Of a DNA stretch of 64,000 nt, positions 51,943 through 60,898 are shown piece by piece. The DNA is from Williamsia muralis (lineage in GTDB: Bacteria > Actinomycetota > Actinomycetes > Mycobacteriales > Mycobacteriaceae). The position numbers were made by a program, and so were the translations under genes. The stretch covers positions 1 through 64,000 of the forward strand of contig NZ_PEBD01000008.1 in assembly GCF_002735905.1 (NCBI RefSeq). Direction: 5' to 3'. The notes under the pieces were generated by a model. That model was given only the letters and a program-made list of their open reading frames with translations. It did not search any database and was not told the origin of the DNA. Position 1 is the first letter of the stretch; each line of letters starts with the position of its first letter.

Positions 51943-53042
51943 GAGGCCACGCCCAGCGCAAGCTGCGCTCCGAGCCGCGCGAGGTCGGCATTCGACCCAC
52001 CCAATGATGCGGCGATCTGTTTGCCCCACAGCAGATGCCGATGCACCGGGTAGTCGGTGTCGACCCCTATTCCGCCATGGACGTGCTGGGTTCGATGCAC
52101 TACACGTTGACCAGCGTCGGTTGCCCACCACTTGGCGACCAGCACGGCGGTACCCGGAGCAGCTCCGTTCGTCAGCATCCAGGCCGCTTGCCACAACGTG
52201 ACACGCATGGCCTCGAGATCTATGTAGCAGTCCGCCAACTGGTGGCTCACCGCCTGGAACGTCGCCAGCGGACGACCGAACTGTTCGCGGCCGTTCAGAT
52301 AGGTCACCGCCTGTTCGACGGCCCCGGCACCCACTCCGACTTGCAGTGCGGCCAGGGCGACCTCGACCCGATCGACGAGCCAGTTGACCGCATCGCCTCC
52401 CGCCAGCAGCTGTGCCGGCGCGGCGTCGAAGGTCATGTTGGCCGCGATCGCGCGGGTGGTCGTCTCGTTGTTCTGCACGTGCACCGCGGGATCGGCCGGG
52501 TCGACCAGGAAGAGACCCGTTCCTGCCGGGGTCACGGCCGAGACCACAACGCCGGCGGCGACGTGCGCCGACGGCACAACCGCTTTGGCGCCGTGCAACG
52601 TCCACGACCCGGCCGCGCCTTCGCGGGCACTCATCGTCGGCTCGGTCGGATCGTGGGGTCCGAACTCCTCGATGCCGACGGTGAGAAAGATCTCGCCGGC
52701 GGCGGCCGGTGCCACAAACATCCGTTTCTGCTCCGCAGTGCCGAATTGTGCGATGGCCGCAGCGGCGAGCGCCGTTTCCCAGAGCGGAACCGGTGCCACG
52801 CATCGTCCCTGCTGTTCGAGCGCCACGCAGAGTTCACTGAAACCCATCGCGCCGCCACCGAATTCGTCGGGTAGGGCGATTCCCACCAGTCCCGCCTGTG
52901 CCAGCTCTCGCCAGAGGTCGCGGTCGATCCGCTCGTCGGAGGACTCGACAGCCTTGACACGGTCGATGCCGGACCTCTGCGAGAAGATGTTCGCAGCCAG
53001 GTCACCGATCGCGGTTTGCTCTTCATTGAAGGTGAAGTCCAT
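51939..53042 (-). CDS. fadE28: FadE28-type acyl-CoA dehydrogenase subunit (ChsE)
   Basis: The 367-residue ACAD begins MDFTFNEEQTAIGDLAANIF and ends THRHLLWGKQIAASLGG-like (VHRHLLWGKQIAASLG). It has the short, divergent middle domain of FadE28 (Rv3544c). In mycobacteria FadE28 pairs with FadE29 in a heterotetramer that dehydrogenates the three-carbon side-chain CoA ester. The ATG overlaps the ChsH2 stop (TGATG). Here the order is FadE29, ChsH2, FadE28, ChsH1, differing from M. tuberculosis, where the two dehydrogenase genes are adjacent. Confidence 0.87.
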   Translation of the reverse strand: MDFTFNEEQTAIGDLAANIFSQRSGIDRVKAVESSDERIDRDLWRELAQAGLVGIALPDEFGGGAMGFSELCVALEQQGRCVAPVPLWETALAAAAIAQFGTAEQKRMFVAPAAAGEIFLTVGIEEFGPHDPTEPTMSAREGAAGSWTLHGAKAVVPSAHVAAGVVVSAVTPAGTGLFLVDPADPAVHVQNNETTTRAIAANMTFDAAPAQLLAGGDAVNWLVDRVEVALAALQVGVGAGAVEQAVTYLNGREQFGRPLATFQAVSHQLADCYIDLEAMRVTLWQAAWMLTNGAAPGTAVLVAKWWATDAGQRVVHRTQHVHGGIGVDTDYPVHRHLLWGKQIAASLGGSNADLARLGAQLALGVAS

Positions 53043-53977
53043 CAGTTCTCCTCGGGTACAGACGGCCGGAATGCGGGAAGCGTCAGGTCCGGATCTGCGT
53101 CGATCCACTCCAGCTCCACCGGCATGTCGATGGTCACTTCTTCCGGGGCCGCCCCGACCATGTTGGCGATCAGCCGGGTGCCCTCTTCCAGTTCGATCAC
53201 CGCGACGATCAGCGGGTAGTCGAAGGCATCGATCTTCGGGTGGTGGTTCACCACAAAGCTGTACACAGTGCCCTTGCCGGAGGCATCGATGGTGTCCCAC
53301 TCCAGCGACCGGCACTGCCCGCACATGGGCCCGGTCGGGTGACGCAGGGTGAGGCAATTCGAACATCGCTGGATCACCAGACGGTGCTCCTTGGCGGCTT
53401 CGAACCAGAAAGCGTTGTCCTGGTTGAGCGCCGGACGAGGCCGTGGCGGTCGGGGTTTCTCCTTCTTCACGGGCCGGAACCGCAATGTTCGCCACCGCTG
53501 TGTGGCGACAACCTCGCCGTCCTCGTCGCGGTAGGTCTTGAGCGTGGTCACGAAATGTCCGACGCCCAGCCCGGTTTTCTTCTCCGGGGAGATCGATTCG
53601 ATCACCTCGGTGACATTGATCCGGGTTCCGGGTCGGAGTTCGGTGAAGTATTCCTGCTCGGAATCTGTTGCCACCACGGAGGTGAAGCCCGCATCGGCGA
53701 GGACGCCGAGCAGCTGGGTAGCAGTGTCCGAGGCCGCGCCACCGGCAATCGTTGCCCCGTATCCCCGCATCGTCCATGCCTGAACCATGGTCGCAGGGGC
53801 GATGATTCCGGCACGTCCGGTGCCGCGAGCGGCCGCGTCATCGAGGTAGATCGGGTTGGTGTCTCCCATTGCCTCCACCCAATGACGGATCATGGGCTCG
53901 TTCACCGGGTCCTGTGCCCACGTGGTCGGGACGAGTTCGCGCCCGACGAACTCGTTGAGCACCCGGGTATCGATCAT
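53042..53977 (-). CDS. chsH2: ChsH2-type MaoC-DUF35 fusion protein
   Basis: The 311-residue protein, the same length as Rv3542c, has an N-terminal MaoC-like domain (RHWVEAMGDTNPIYLDDAAA, IAPATMVQAWTM) and a C-terminal DUF35 rubredoxin-like zinc finger/OB fold (CSNCLTLRHPTGPMCGQC, then YSFVVNHHPKIDAF). The first domain pairs with ChsH1 for hydration and the DUF35 domain with Ltp2 for the aldol cleavage. ATG 53977 overlaps the FadE29 stop (ATGA). Confidence 0.93.
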   Translation of the reverse strand: MIDTRVLNEFVGRELVPTTWAQDPVNEPMIRHWVEAMGDTNPIYLDDAAARGTGRAGIIAPATMVQAWTMRGYGATIAGGAASDTATQLLGVLADAGFTSVVATDSEQEYFTELRPGTRINVTEVIESISPEKKTGLGVGHFVTTLKTYRDEDGEVVATQRWRTLRFRPVKKEKPRPPRPRPALNQDNAFWFEAAKEHRLVIQRCSNCLTLRHPTGPMCGQCRSLEWDTIDASGKGTVYSFVVNHHPKIDAFDYPLIVAVIELEEGTRLIANMVGAAPEEVTIDMPVELEWIDADPDLTLPAFRPSVPEEN

Positions 53978-55140
53978 TTCGCCCGTCCGAGTTTCGCGGT
54001 CCCCAGGCCGATGGTCGCAACCATGTCGCGGAGCACCTCGTTCACGCCTCCTCCGAACGTGTTGACAACGCCTTGGCGGGAGATCTGCTCGATCTGTCCG
54101 GCCAGGACGGCACCCGGGTTGTCGGGGCGGATTCTTCCTGCCGCGCCGAGGATGCCCAGCAGCGTGCGGTACACGTCGACGTGGGTTTCGGTGCCGAACA
54201 CCTTTGCCGATCCAGCGTCTGCCCCAGAGAGGGTATCGGTGGCGACCGCCGCCGTCATCTTCCAGTTCATCAACCGCATCGCGACAAGCTTGGCGTGGGT
54301 GCGCGCGAATTCTTGCTGTACCCAGGGAATCTCGATGGCACCAGACTCCCGCGCCCAGTCGATCACCTGGGTCCACAGTCCCTCGGTGCGTCCACCGAGG
54401 GCCGCCAGTCCGATCCGCTCGTGGTTGAGCTGCGCGGTGATCAGACGCCAGCCGCCGTTGAGATCCCCCACCAGCGCGTCCTCACCGACCCGGATTCCGC
54501 TGTAGTAGGTCGAGGTGACCATCAGTCCCCCGACCGTCGGGATCGGTGACCACGAGAAGCCGGGGTCGTCGGTGGGGATGATGAGGATCGAAATACCCTT
54601 GTGCTTCGACGCTTCGGGGTTTGTCCGACAAGCCAGCCACACATAGTCGGCGGTGTTGGCACCGGAGGTGAAGATCTTGTTGCCATCCACCACCCACTCA
54701 TCGCCGTCGCGCACTGCCCGGGTCTTGAGGGACGCGAGGTCGGTGCCCGCGTCGGGTTCGGTGTATCCGATCGCGAAAACGGTGTCTCCCGAAAGAATTC
54801 CGGGGAGGTACCGCGCCTTCTGCTCTTCGGTTCCGTACTTCTGCAGCGTCGGCCCCACGGTGTTGACCGTGACAAACGGGAACGGCAATCCCGCGCGCTG
54901 AACCTCGTCGAAGAAGACGAACTGATCCTCGATCGACCGGCCCTGGCCACCGAACTCCGTCGGCCAGCCGATGCCCAGCCAGCCGTCCCGTCCGAGCATC
55001 TTGACGATCTCACGGAATCTCGGACCGCCCACACCCTGTTCTCCGGCAGCGCGGCGCTCGTCTTCGGGGAGCAGCGTGGAGAAGTAGGCGCGCAATTCCT
55101 TCCTGAGCTGCTGCTGCTCAGGCGATTCGGTCAGATCCAT
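53974..55140 (-). CDS. fadE29: FadE29-type acyl-CoA dehydrogenase subunit (ChsE)
   Basis: The 388-residue ACAD (FadE29 is 387) starts MDLTESPEQQQLRKELRAYF and contains GWPTEFGGQGRSIEDQFVFF, FAIGYTEPDAGTDLASLKTRA and WVVDGNKIFTSGANTADYVW. The C-terminus reads NTFGGGVNEVLRDMVATIGLG. FadE29 is the FAD-binding catalytic partner of FadE28. GAGGAG precedes ATG 55140. It lies 53 bp downstream of the FadD17-like gene in the same leftward operon. Confidence 0.92.
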   Translation of the reverse strand: MDLTESPEQQQLRKELRAYFSTLLPEDERRAAGEQGVGGPRFREIVKMLGRDGWLGIGWPTEFGGQGRSIEDQFVFFDEVQRAGLPFPFVTVNTVGPTLQKYGTEEQKARYLPGILSGDTVFAIGYTEPDAGTDLASLKTRAVRDGDEWVVDGNKIFTSGANTADYVWLACRTNPEASKHKGISILIIPTDDPGFSWSPIPTVGGLMVTSTYYSGIRVGEDALVGDLNGGWRLITAQLNHERIGLAALGGRTEGLWTQVIDWARESGAIEIPWVQQEFARTHAKLVAMRLMNWKMTAAVATDTLSGADAGSAKVFGTETHVDVYRTLLGILGAAGRIRPDNPGAVLAGQIEQISRQGVVNTFGGGVNEVLRDMVATIGLGTAKLGRAK

Positions 55141-55193
55141 CGTGGTTCTCCTCGAGAATTTCAGGGGGCACAAGGTCGAGTCGGGGCGTGCAG

Positions 55194-56909
55194 TCAGAGG
55201 AAGCGAGCGCGACCGTGGTCGCGGAAGTCCTGCTCGAGCACTCGGCGATCGGCGTCGGTCATCAGCGTGTACCGGGGCGTTCCTCGACCCACCCAGTGGA
55301 ACACCGGCTCCTCACACCGCCAGCCCTCGGACTGCAGTGCACGTTTGAGCACCTTGTTCGACCCGGTGACCGGGAGGTCGGTCGACACCCGGACGAACCG
55401 GGGTGCCGCCTTGGTCCCGAGATCCGCTTGCGCCGAGAGATATTCGGCAAACTCATCCGGGTCGAAGTCGGCCAGGTCGGACACTTCGACGGCTGCCATC
55501 ACCTGGTCACCGGATCGGGGGTCCGGAACTGCGAATACACCGGTGGCGATCACCTTGGGGTGGCGACGCAGGATGTGCTCGATCATCAGGGCAGAGGTGT
55601 TCTCCCCGTCCACCCGGATCCAGTCACCCTTGCGGCCGGCGAAGTAGATGAATCCGGCTTCATCGATGTATCCGAGGTCGCCAGTCCAGTACCAGCCGTG
55701 GCGGATTCGCTCGGCGACCGCCGATTCGTTCTTGTAGTAGCCCTCGAATCGCGCGGCACCGGCCTTGTCGATCATCTCCCCGATGGCAACATCGGGGTTG
55801 ACGACGTGGCCGTGCTCGTCCAGCACTGCGCGCGGACACTCCTGGAGTGTCTCCGGGTCGACGATGACAACGTTGTCGTTGGCCGGCCGACCCAGCGCGC
55901 CGGCGGGCGCATCGGGATCGAGCTTCACCGAGCCTGCGCCCTCGCTCGAGCCGTATGCCTCGTACAGCTTCGCCCCGAAACGGCGGACGAACTCGGCCTT
56001 GTCACCGGGGGACGCCTCTGTGCCGAACCCGTGGGTCAGCGTGTTCACAAGGTCGTCGGGCGATTCCTCGGTGGACATCAGGTAACCGAGCGCCTTGCCC
56101 ACGTACGTGAAATACGTTGCCCCATAATACCGAACGTCCGACATGAAGCCCGAGGCCGTGAACTTCGGCACCAGGGCCACCGTGGCACCCTGAGACAGGG
56201 CCGGTGCCCACAGACCCATCAACGCGTTGCCGTGGAACAGCGGCATGCAGCAATAGCAGACGTCGTCCCTGTCGATGTCGTACTTCGCGCAGTTCGAGTA
56301 GGCCAGCCGCGTGATCCGACCCTGGCTGCACCGCACGGCTTTTGACATGCCGGTGGTGCCTGAGGTGAACAGCAGCAGAAACAGCGTGGTGGCGTCGACA
56401 TCCTCTGCCACGGAGGGTTCGGTGGCGTGCTCGGACACCGTGTTGATGTACGAATCGGCGTCGACCATGACAAATCTGTCGTCGGTGAGGCCCAGGTCGA
56501 TGCCCGCGAGCTTCTCCCGTCCTTTGTGGTCTGTGACGATGAGCTGGCAGTCGACGTAGCGGACCTCGGCCTCGAGTTCTCGGCCTCGGCGAGTCGGGTT
56601 GATGCCGACGACGGTGGCCCCGGACAACGCCGCTGCACCCAGCCAGAACACGAACTCAGGAGTGTTCTCCAGCAGGACCCCGATGTGGAAGGGACCGGGC
56701 CGTCGCAGCGACTGCGCCAGCGCGCCGCGTGCCGCGCTCTCCCGCACCACCTCATCCCATGTCCAGTCCCGGGCGCGGGTACGCAGCCCGAGGTGCTGGT
56801 CGCCTACCCGCTCCATCAGCATCCGGGCGACGTCAGGGTGGTGGGTCGTCGCTGAGGATGCCGTCGAGCCGGCGTCGGTGGTGGTCGGGTTCAAGACATC
56901 AGTCCTCAT
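55194..56909 (-). CDS. FadD17-like acyl-CoA synthetase
   Basis: The 571-residue adenylate-forming ligase has LLLFTSGTTGMSKAVRCSQGRITR (P-loop-like AMP motif), VCYCCMPLFHGNALMGLWAP, YGSSEGAGSVKLDPDAPAGALG, and the hinge WTGDLGYIDEAGFIYFAGRKGDWIRVDGEN. The WMRVDGEN-type ending and SNKVLKRAL catalytic Lys region match FadD17/FadD19-type ligases of sterol catabolism. It would activate a steroid side-chain acid to its CoA ester. ATG 56909 overlaps the flavin oxidoreductase stop (ATGA). Confidence 0.9.
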   Translation of the reverse strand: MRTDVLNPTTTDAGSTASSATTHHPDVARMLMERVGDQHLGLRTRARDWTWDEVVRESAARGALAQSLRRPGPFHIGVLLENTPEFVFWLGAAALSGATVVGINPTRRGRELEAEVRYVDCQLIVTDHKGREKLAGIDLGLTDDRFVMVDADSYINTVSEHATEPSVAEDVDATTLFLLLFTSGTTGMSKAVRCSQGRITRLAYSNCAKYDIDRDDVCYCCMPLFHGNALMGLWAPALSQGATVALVPKFTASGFMSDVRYYGATYFTYVGKALGYLMSTEESPDDLVNTLTHGFGTEASPGDKAEFVRRFGAKLYEAYGSSEGAGSVKLDPDAPAGALGRPANDNVVIVDPETLQECPRAVLDEHGHVVNPDVAIGEMIDKAGAARFEGYYKNESAVAERIRHGWYWTGDLGYIDEAGFIYFAGRKGDWIRVDGENTSALMIEHILRRHPKVIATGVFAVPDPRSGDQVMAAVEVSDLADFDPDEFAEYLSAQADLGTKAAPRFVRVSTDLPVTGSNKVLKRALQSEGWRCEEPVFHWVGRGTPRYTLMTDADRRVLEQDFRDHGRARFL

Positions 56910-58099
56910 CGTGGACGCAGCACACAGTGTGTGCCGCCGTAGATCGCCGTCATGCACTTGTTGTTGTGATTACACAGGCCCGGCGAGTGGGTGTCAGCGG
57001 AAATCCGGTTCACGAGGTCGGGCTCACGGAGCAGCGCCCTGGCGACGGCCACGAACTGGAAGCCCTCCCTCATCGCGAGGTCCATGGATTCGCGGCCGGT
57101 GATCCCACCGAGCAGGACCAGGGGCATCTTCACGGCTTCGCGGATCTGGCGGGCGTCGTCGAGGAGATACGCGTCCTTGTACGGGTACTCCTTCAGGAAG
57201 TGTTTGCCCACCAGCTGGATTCCCAATTTCGTCGGCTGCGGCATCACGGCGGCGAAGTCGCGCAGGGGCGCGTCACCCTTGAACAGATACATCGGGTTGA
57301 GCAGTGAACTGCCCGCGGTGAGTTCCAGCGCGTCCAGGGATCCGTCCTGCTCGAGCCACTGCGCAACCTGGATGGCTTCGTCGACCCAGAATCCCCCGGG
57401 CACACCGTCGTCCATGTTCAGCTTGGCCAGGATCGCGATCCTGCTGCCGACGGCGTCGCGCACCGCACGAGCGACCTCACGGGCGAAACGCGCCCGGTTC
57501 TTCAGGGACCCGCCATAGTCGTCTTTACGCTTGTTCACCCGTGGACTAAGGAATGAGCTGACCAGGTAGTTGTGACCGAAATGGAGCTCGACGGCGTCGA
57601 AACCGGTCTCGATGGCGCGGCGCGCGGCATCTGCGTGTGCCTCCACGATCCGTGTGATGTCCGCGGTGGAGGCCGGTTTGGAGAAGTTCTGTGTGGTCAT
57701 CCGGAAGGCGCGGGAAGGCCCTAGAGCTGGTGTACCAAGGTATTTCGAGCCTGCCACCGGGCCGGCGTGACCGATCTGAGCGGACACCGCCGCACCTTCG
57801 TCGTGGATGGCATCGGTGAGCTTGCGCAGACCTGGCATGGCCTCGTCGCGCCAGTAGATCTGGGCGGGCGAGGTCCGGCCCTCGTACGACACCGCACAGT
57901 ACGCAACGGTTGTCATCCCGACGCCACCTTCGGCCGGGCGGCGATGGAAATCGATCAATTCGTCGGTGACGAGCCCTTTGGGGGTCAGCCCCTCAAAGGT
58001 GGCGGCCTTGATGACCCGGTTACGTAGGGAGATCGGCCCCAACTTTGCCGGTGCAAGCGGATCGGCGTGCACCGGGGGAAACCCGAGTTCTGTGGTCAT
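56906..58099 (-). CDS. NADH:flavin oxidoreductase (old yellow enzyme type)
   Basis: The 397-residue TIM-barrel flavoprotein has LRNRVIKAATFEG near the N-terminus, AVELHFGHNYLVSSFLSPRVNKRKDDYGGSLKNRARF across the active region and LLGGITGRESMDLAMREG near the end. It resembles the N-terminal half of 2,4-dienoyl-CoA reductase and ends with a Cys-containing tail (GLCNHNNKCMTAIYGGTHCV), but lacks the C-terminal FAD/NAD domain. In this cluster it may reduce an enone of the steroid ring or side chain. First gene of the nine-gene leftward operon. Confidence 0.88.
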   Translation of the reverse strand: MTTELGFPPVHADPLAPAKLGPISLRNRVIKAATFEGLTPKGLVTDELIDFHRRPAEGGVGMTTVAYCAVSYEGRTSPAQIYWRDEAMPGLRKLTDAIHDEGAAVSAQIGHAGPVAGSKYLGTPALGPSRAFRMTTQNFSKPASTADITRIVEAHADAARRAIETGFDAVELHFGHNYLVSSFLSPRVNKRKDDYGGSLKNRARFAREVARAVRDAVGSRIAILAKLNMDDGVPGGFWVDEAIQVAQWLEQDGSLDALELTAGSSLLNPMYLFKGDAPLRDFAAVMPQPTKLGIQLVGKHFLKEYPYKDAYLLDDARQIREAVKMPLVLLGGITGRESMDLAMREGFQFVAVARALLREPDLVNRISADTHSPGLCNHNNKCMTAIYGGTHCVLRPR

Positions 58100-58177
58100 G
58101 ATGATATTCCTCCAGCTGCGAGACTGGGCCGAACCGTATCGCCGCCCACCGATACCGAACAGGCGAGTCTCGGTGAG

Positions 58178-58192
58178 TGGTAACGGTCACCA
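58178..58192. promoter_or_regulatory. near-perfect palindrome in the divergent cluster promoter
   Basis: TGGTAACGGTCACCA pairs at six of seven positions around a central G. It lies in the 190-bp gap between the leftward flavin oxidoreductase operon and the rightward CoA ligase. A second pair, GTATCG (58136-58141) and CGATAC (58150-58155), is nearby. Neither fits the KstR or KstR2 consensus as I know it. Confidence 0.5.
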
Positions 58193-58289
58193 TCAATACG
58201 TGGCGCCATGACATTTTGTGACCAGAATCCCAGTCCCGATGAGCAGCCCGAGCGTGGCGAGCACAGCAGTACTACCGAAAGGCCTCCGC

Positions 58290-59951
58290 ATGACTGCGTC
58301 CACCGATCTCCAGCACCATCTTGATCAGGTGATGGCCCGCCTGGTCGGCCCAGGAGGGCCGTTCGAGTTGGTCGACGAAGAGGTCCTCGGCGCCAGCATG
58401 TCGGTGATGAAAAACCGCAGGCGCGCCGTGGCCGAACTACTCCCGATGTCGACAACATGGGGAACAAGCGATTACCTCGTCACCACCGACCGACGGATCT
58501 CCTACGCCGACCATCTGGCTGCAGTTGCCGCACTGGCAGCTGGGTTCGCCGAGAGGTACGGGGTGGGCAAGGGCGACCGGGTCGCAATCCTGGCGGCGAA
58601 CACGCCGGAGTGGGTCATGACCTTCTGGGCCACACAGGCGCTCGGGGCCATCACCGTTGGCCTCAACGGCTGGTGGGTGCCTCGCGAGGTCATCTATGGA
58701 GTCGAGCACAGCGGACCGAAGGTACTGGTGGTCGACGCCAAAAGGGCTGCTGCCCTACCGGAGCTGCCGGACACCGTCACCGTCCTGACCATGGAAGACG
58801 ACCTCCCCGCCCTGATCGCGGAGTTCAGCGGCGCCGACCTCCCGAGCGTCGACATCGACGAAGACGACCCGTCGGTGATCCTCTACACCAGCGGTACCAG
58901 TGGACGCCCGAAGGGCGCTCTGCACTCACAGCGCAACCTCCTGGCCGTCGTGGACTACCAACGGTTCGCCGAAGCGTTCACAGCCGAGCTACACGGACGG
59001 ACTCCGGACCCGTCTGCGCCCAGTTCTGCACGCCACCTGCTGACCTCGCCGCTGTTCCATATCGCGAGTCTGCACAATCTCGTGGTCCCGCGCCTGGCGA
59101 CCGGCGGCGCGGTCGTGATGAACCAGGGTGCCTTCGACGCCGACACCGTGCTCGGGCTCATCGAACGTGAGCGGATCACCAATTGGGGTGCAGTGCCAAC
59201 CATGGCCACCCGGCTCCTCGAGCACGACAACGTCGAGAAGTACGACCTCTCGTCCCTGACGTCGTTTGCATTGGCTTCGGCGCCGTCATCGGTGGCGTTC
59301 AAAGAACGCTTGCAGGAGAAGTTCCCCTTCGCCCGCGGCGCGCTGGTCGACAGCTACGGCCTCACCGAGTGCAGCACTGCCATCGCCGTCGCGACCCCAG
59401 CCGACATCGAAGCCTTCCCCGGCACACTCGGAAGGCCGATCATCACCGTCAGCATGGAGATCCGCGATGCGTCGGGAGACCCGGTGCCCGACGGGACCGA
59501 GGGAGAGGTCTGCGTGCGCAGCCCGTTCGTGATGCTCGGCTACTGGGAAGACGAGCAGGCCACAGCTGCCGCCATCGCCCCCGGGCGCTGGCTTCGCACA
59601 GGCGATTTCGGCTTGATCGACAACGGCCGGCTCCGGCTCACCGGCCGCCGGTCGGACCTGATCCTGCGCGGCGGCGAGAATGTCTACCCGACAGAGATCG
59701 AGCAGTGTCTCGACGAACATCCGGACGTGGCCGAGTGCGCGGTGGTCGGCGTACCGCATCCGGACCTCGGCCAGGAGGTGGCCGCAGTGGTGGTGACCCG
59801 CCCTGGATCCACCACCACCGAGGACGGATTACGCGCCTTCGCAGCCGAACGACTCTCGTACTACAAGGTCCCGACGCAGTGGCGGATCACCGATCAGCCG
59901 TTGCCGCGCAACGCAACCGGGAAGATGATGCGTCGGCAGATCGCGTTGTGA
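58290..59951 (+). CDS. class I adenylate-forming acyl-CoA synthetase
   Basis: The 553-residue ligase has [77 protein letters not shown] and the terminal Lys in [15 protein letters not shown]. It belongs to the FadD/4-coumarate-CoA ligase group; CoA ligation of a steroid-derived or aromatic acid is likely from context. GAAAGGCC about six bases before ATG 58290 favours this start over 58218. It is divergent from the main cluster and ends before a double hairpin. Confidence 0.9.
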   Translation: MTASTDLQHHLDQVMARLVGPGGPFELVDEEVLGASMSVMKNRRRAVAELLPMSTTWGTSDYLVTTDRRISYADHLAAVAALAAGFAERYGVGKGDRVAILAANTPEWVMTFWATQALGAITVGLNGWWVPREVIYGVEHSGPKVLVVDAKRAAALPELPDTVTVLTMEDDLPALIAEFSGADLPSVDIDEDDPSVILYTSGTSGRPKGALHSQRNLLAVVDYQRFAEAFTAELHGRTPDPSAPSSARHLLTSPLFHIASLHNLVVPRLATGGAVVMNQGAFDADTVLGLIERERITNWGAVPTMATRLLEHDNVEKYDLSSLTSFALASAPSSVAFKERLQEKFPFARGALVDSYGLTECSTAIAVATPADIEAFPGTLGRPIITVSMEIRDASGDPVPDGTEGEVCVRSPFVMLGYWEDEQATAAAIAPGRWLRTGDFGLIDNGRLRLTGRRSDLILRGGENVYPTEIEQCLDEHPDVAECAVVGVPHPDLGQEVAAVVVTRPGSTTTEDGLRAFAAERLSYYKVPTQWRITDQPLPRNATGKMMRRQIAL

Positions 59952-59955
59952 GTTC

Positions 59956-60059
59956 TCCGGCGCCGGTGGTCAACCGCCGGCGCCGGACCTCGCGGGTCCA
60001 GCTGCACACAAGATGCCCCGCAGCGTCACATCCGGCCGGACGACCCCGACTTGTGTGCA
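59956..60059. terminator. two consecutive hairpins between convergent genes
   Basis: Hairpin 1 has perfect 11-base arms, TCCGGCGCCGG (59956-59966) and CCGGCGCCGGA (59977-59987). Hairpin 2 has perfect ten-base arms, TGCACACAAG (60003-60012) and CTTGTGTGCA (60050-60059), with a 37-base loop that itself contains TCCGGCCGGA. They end the rightward ligase gene and the leftward SDR operon. No T-run is present. Confidence 0.68.
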
Positions 60060-60084
60060 ACCAGGCTCCGTCAGAGGGCAACGC

Positions 60085-60873
60085 CTAGTCGACTGCCGGC
60101 GCCCACTGCACGCCGTTGATGTGCGCACCGCCGTCGACGAACAGTGTGTTCCCCGTCAGGTACCGGCTGGCGTCGCCGGCCAGGAACACCGCAACGGGTC
60201 CGATGTCCTCGAGCGGGTCACCGATGCGGCCCATCGGATTGGCTGAAGCCATCGCCGACGCCATCTGCGGATTCCCATCAGCCATGCGCCGATATGCCTC
60301 ACTCTGGGCACCTGGGCAGATGACGTTGCAGCACACCTGTTTTGGCGCCCACTCGCGGGCGGCGGTGCGCGTCAGGGTGCGCAGTGCCTCTTTGGCTGCG
60401 TTGTACTGCACCGAATACATGTGCGCGTTCACGCCGTTGAGGGAGCACAGATTGATGACCCGCCCGGTACCGTGCCGCTGCAATTCGGGCAGCGCAGCCT
60501 TCATCGCCCAGAATGCCGCCATCACGGCCATGTCGAAACCACCACGCATCTGGTCGTCGGTCATGTTCTCCAGCCGCGCGTAACCCGACCCTCGCCAAGC
60601 GTTGTTGACCAGGACGTCGAGCCTGCCGAAACGGCGCACAGCGGCGTCGACCATTCCGACGACCTGCGCCTTGTCTGTGACGTCGGTGGACACGAATTCC
60701 GCCTCCGCACCCCACTCGTCTCGAAGCCACGCCGCGGTGGCTTCGCCTGCTGCGCGGTCGATCTCGGCAACCATCACCGATGCACCCTCGCGCGCGAGCG
60801 CCCCGGCGACACCCTTGCCGATCCCCATACCGGCGCCGGTGACCACGGCCACCCGTCCGTTCAGTGTGGCCAT
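60085..60873 (-). CDS. SDR-family oxidoreductase with altered NNAG motif
   Basis: The 262-residue SDR has TGAGMGIGKGVA, LDVLVNNAWRGSGYARL (NNAW instead of NNAG), Ser in NLCSLNGVNA and YNAAKEALRTL. It ends GRIGDPLEDIGPVAVFLAG and YLTGNTLFVDGG. AAGGAG lies six bases before ATG 60873. A paralogue of the SDRs at 44059 and 46749. Last gene of the leftward operon that starts with the FadE34-like gene, 25 bp after the thioesterase gene. Confidence 0.9.
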   Translation of the reverse strand: MATLNGRVAVVTGAGMGIGKGVAGALAREGASVMVAEIDRAAGEATAAWLRDEWGAEAEFVSTDVTDKAQVVGMVDAAVRRFGRLDVLVNNAWRGSGYARLENMTDDQMRGGFDMAVMAAFWAMKAALPELQRHGTGRVINLCSLNGVNAHMYSVQYNAAKEALRTLTRTAAREWAPKQVCCNVICPGAQSEAYRRMADGNPQMASAMASANPMGRIGDPLEDIGPVAVFLAGDASRYLTGNTLFVDGGAHINGVQWAPAVD

Positions 60874-60898
60874 CAAACGCTCCTTCATCGGCCCGCAC

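Noticed and set aside
51939-53777. 612-codon open frame extending the FadE28-like gene upstream
   Set aside because: The extra N-terminal part is the shadow of ChsH2. The recognisable protein starts at MDFTFNEEQ (53042), exactly at the ChsH2 stop.
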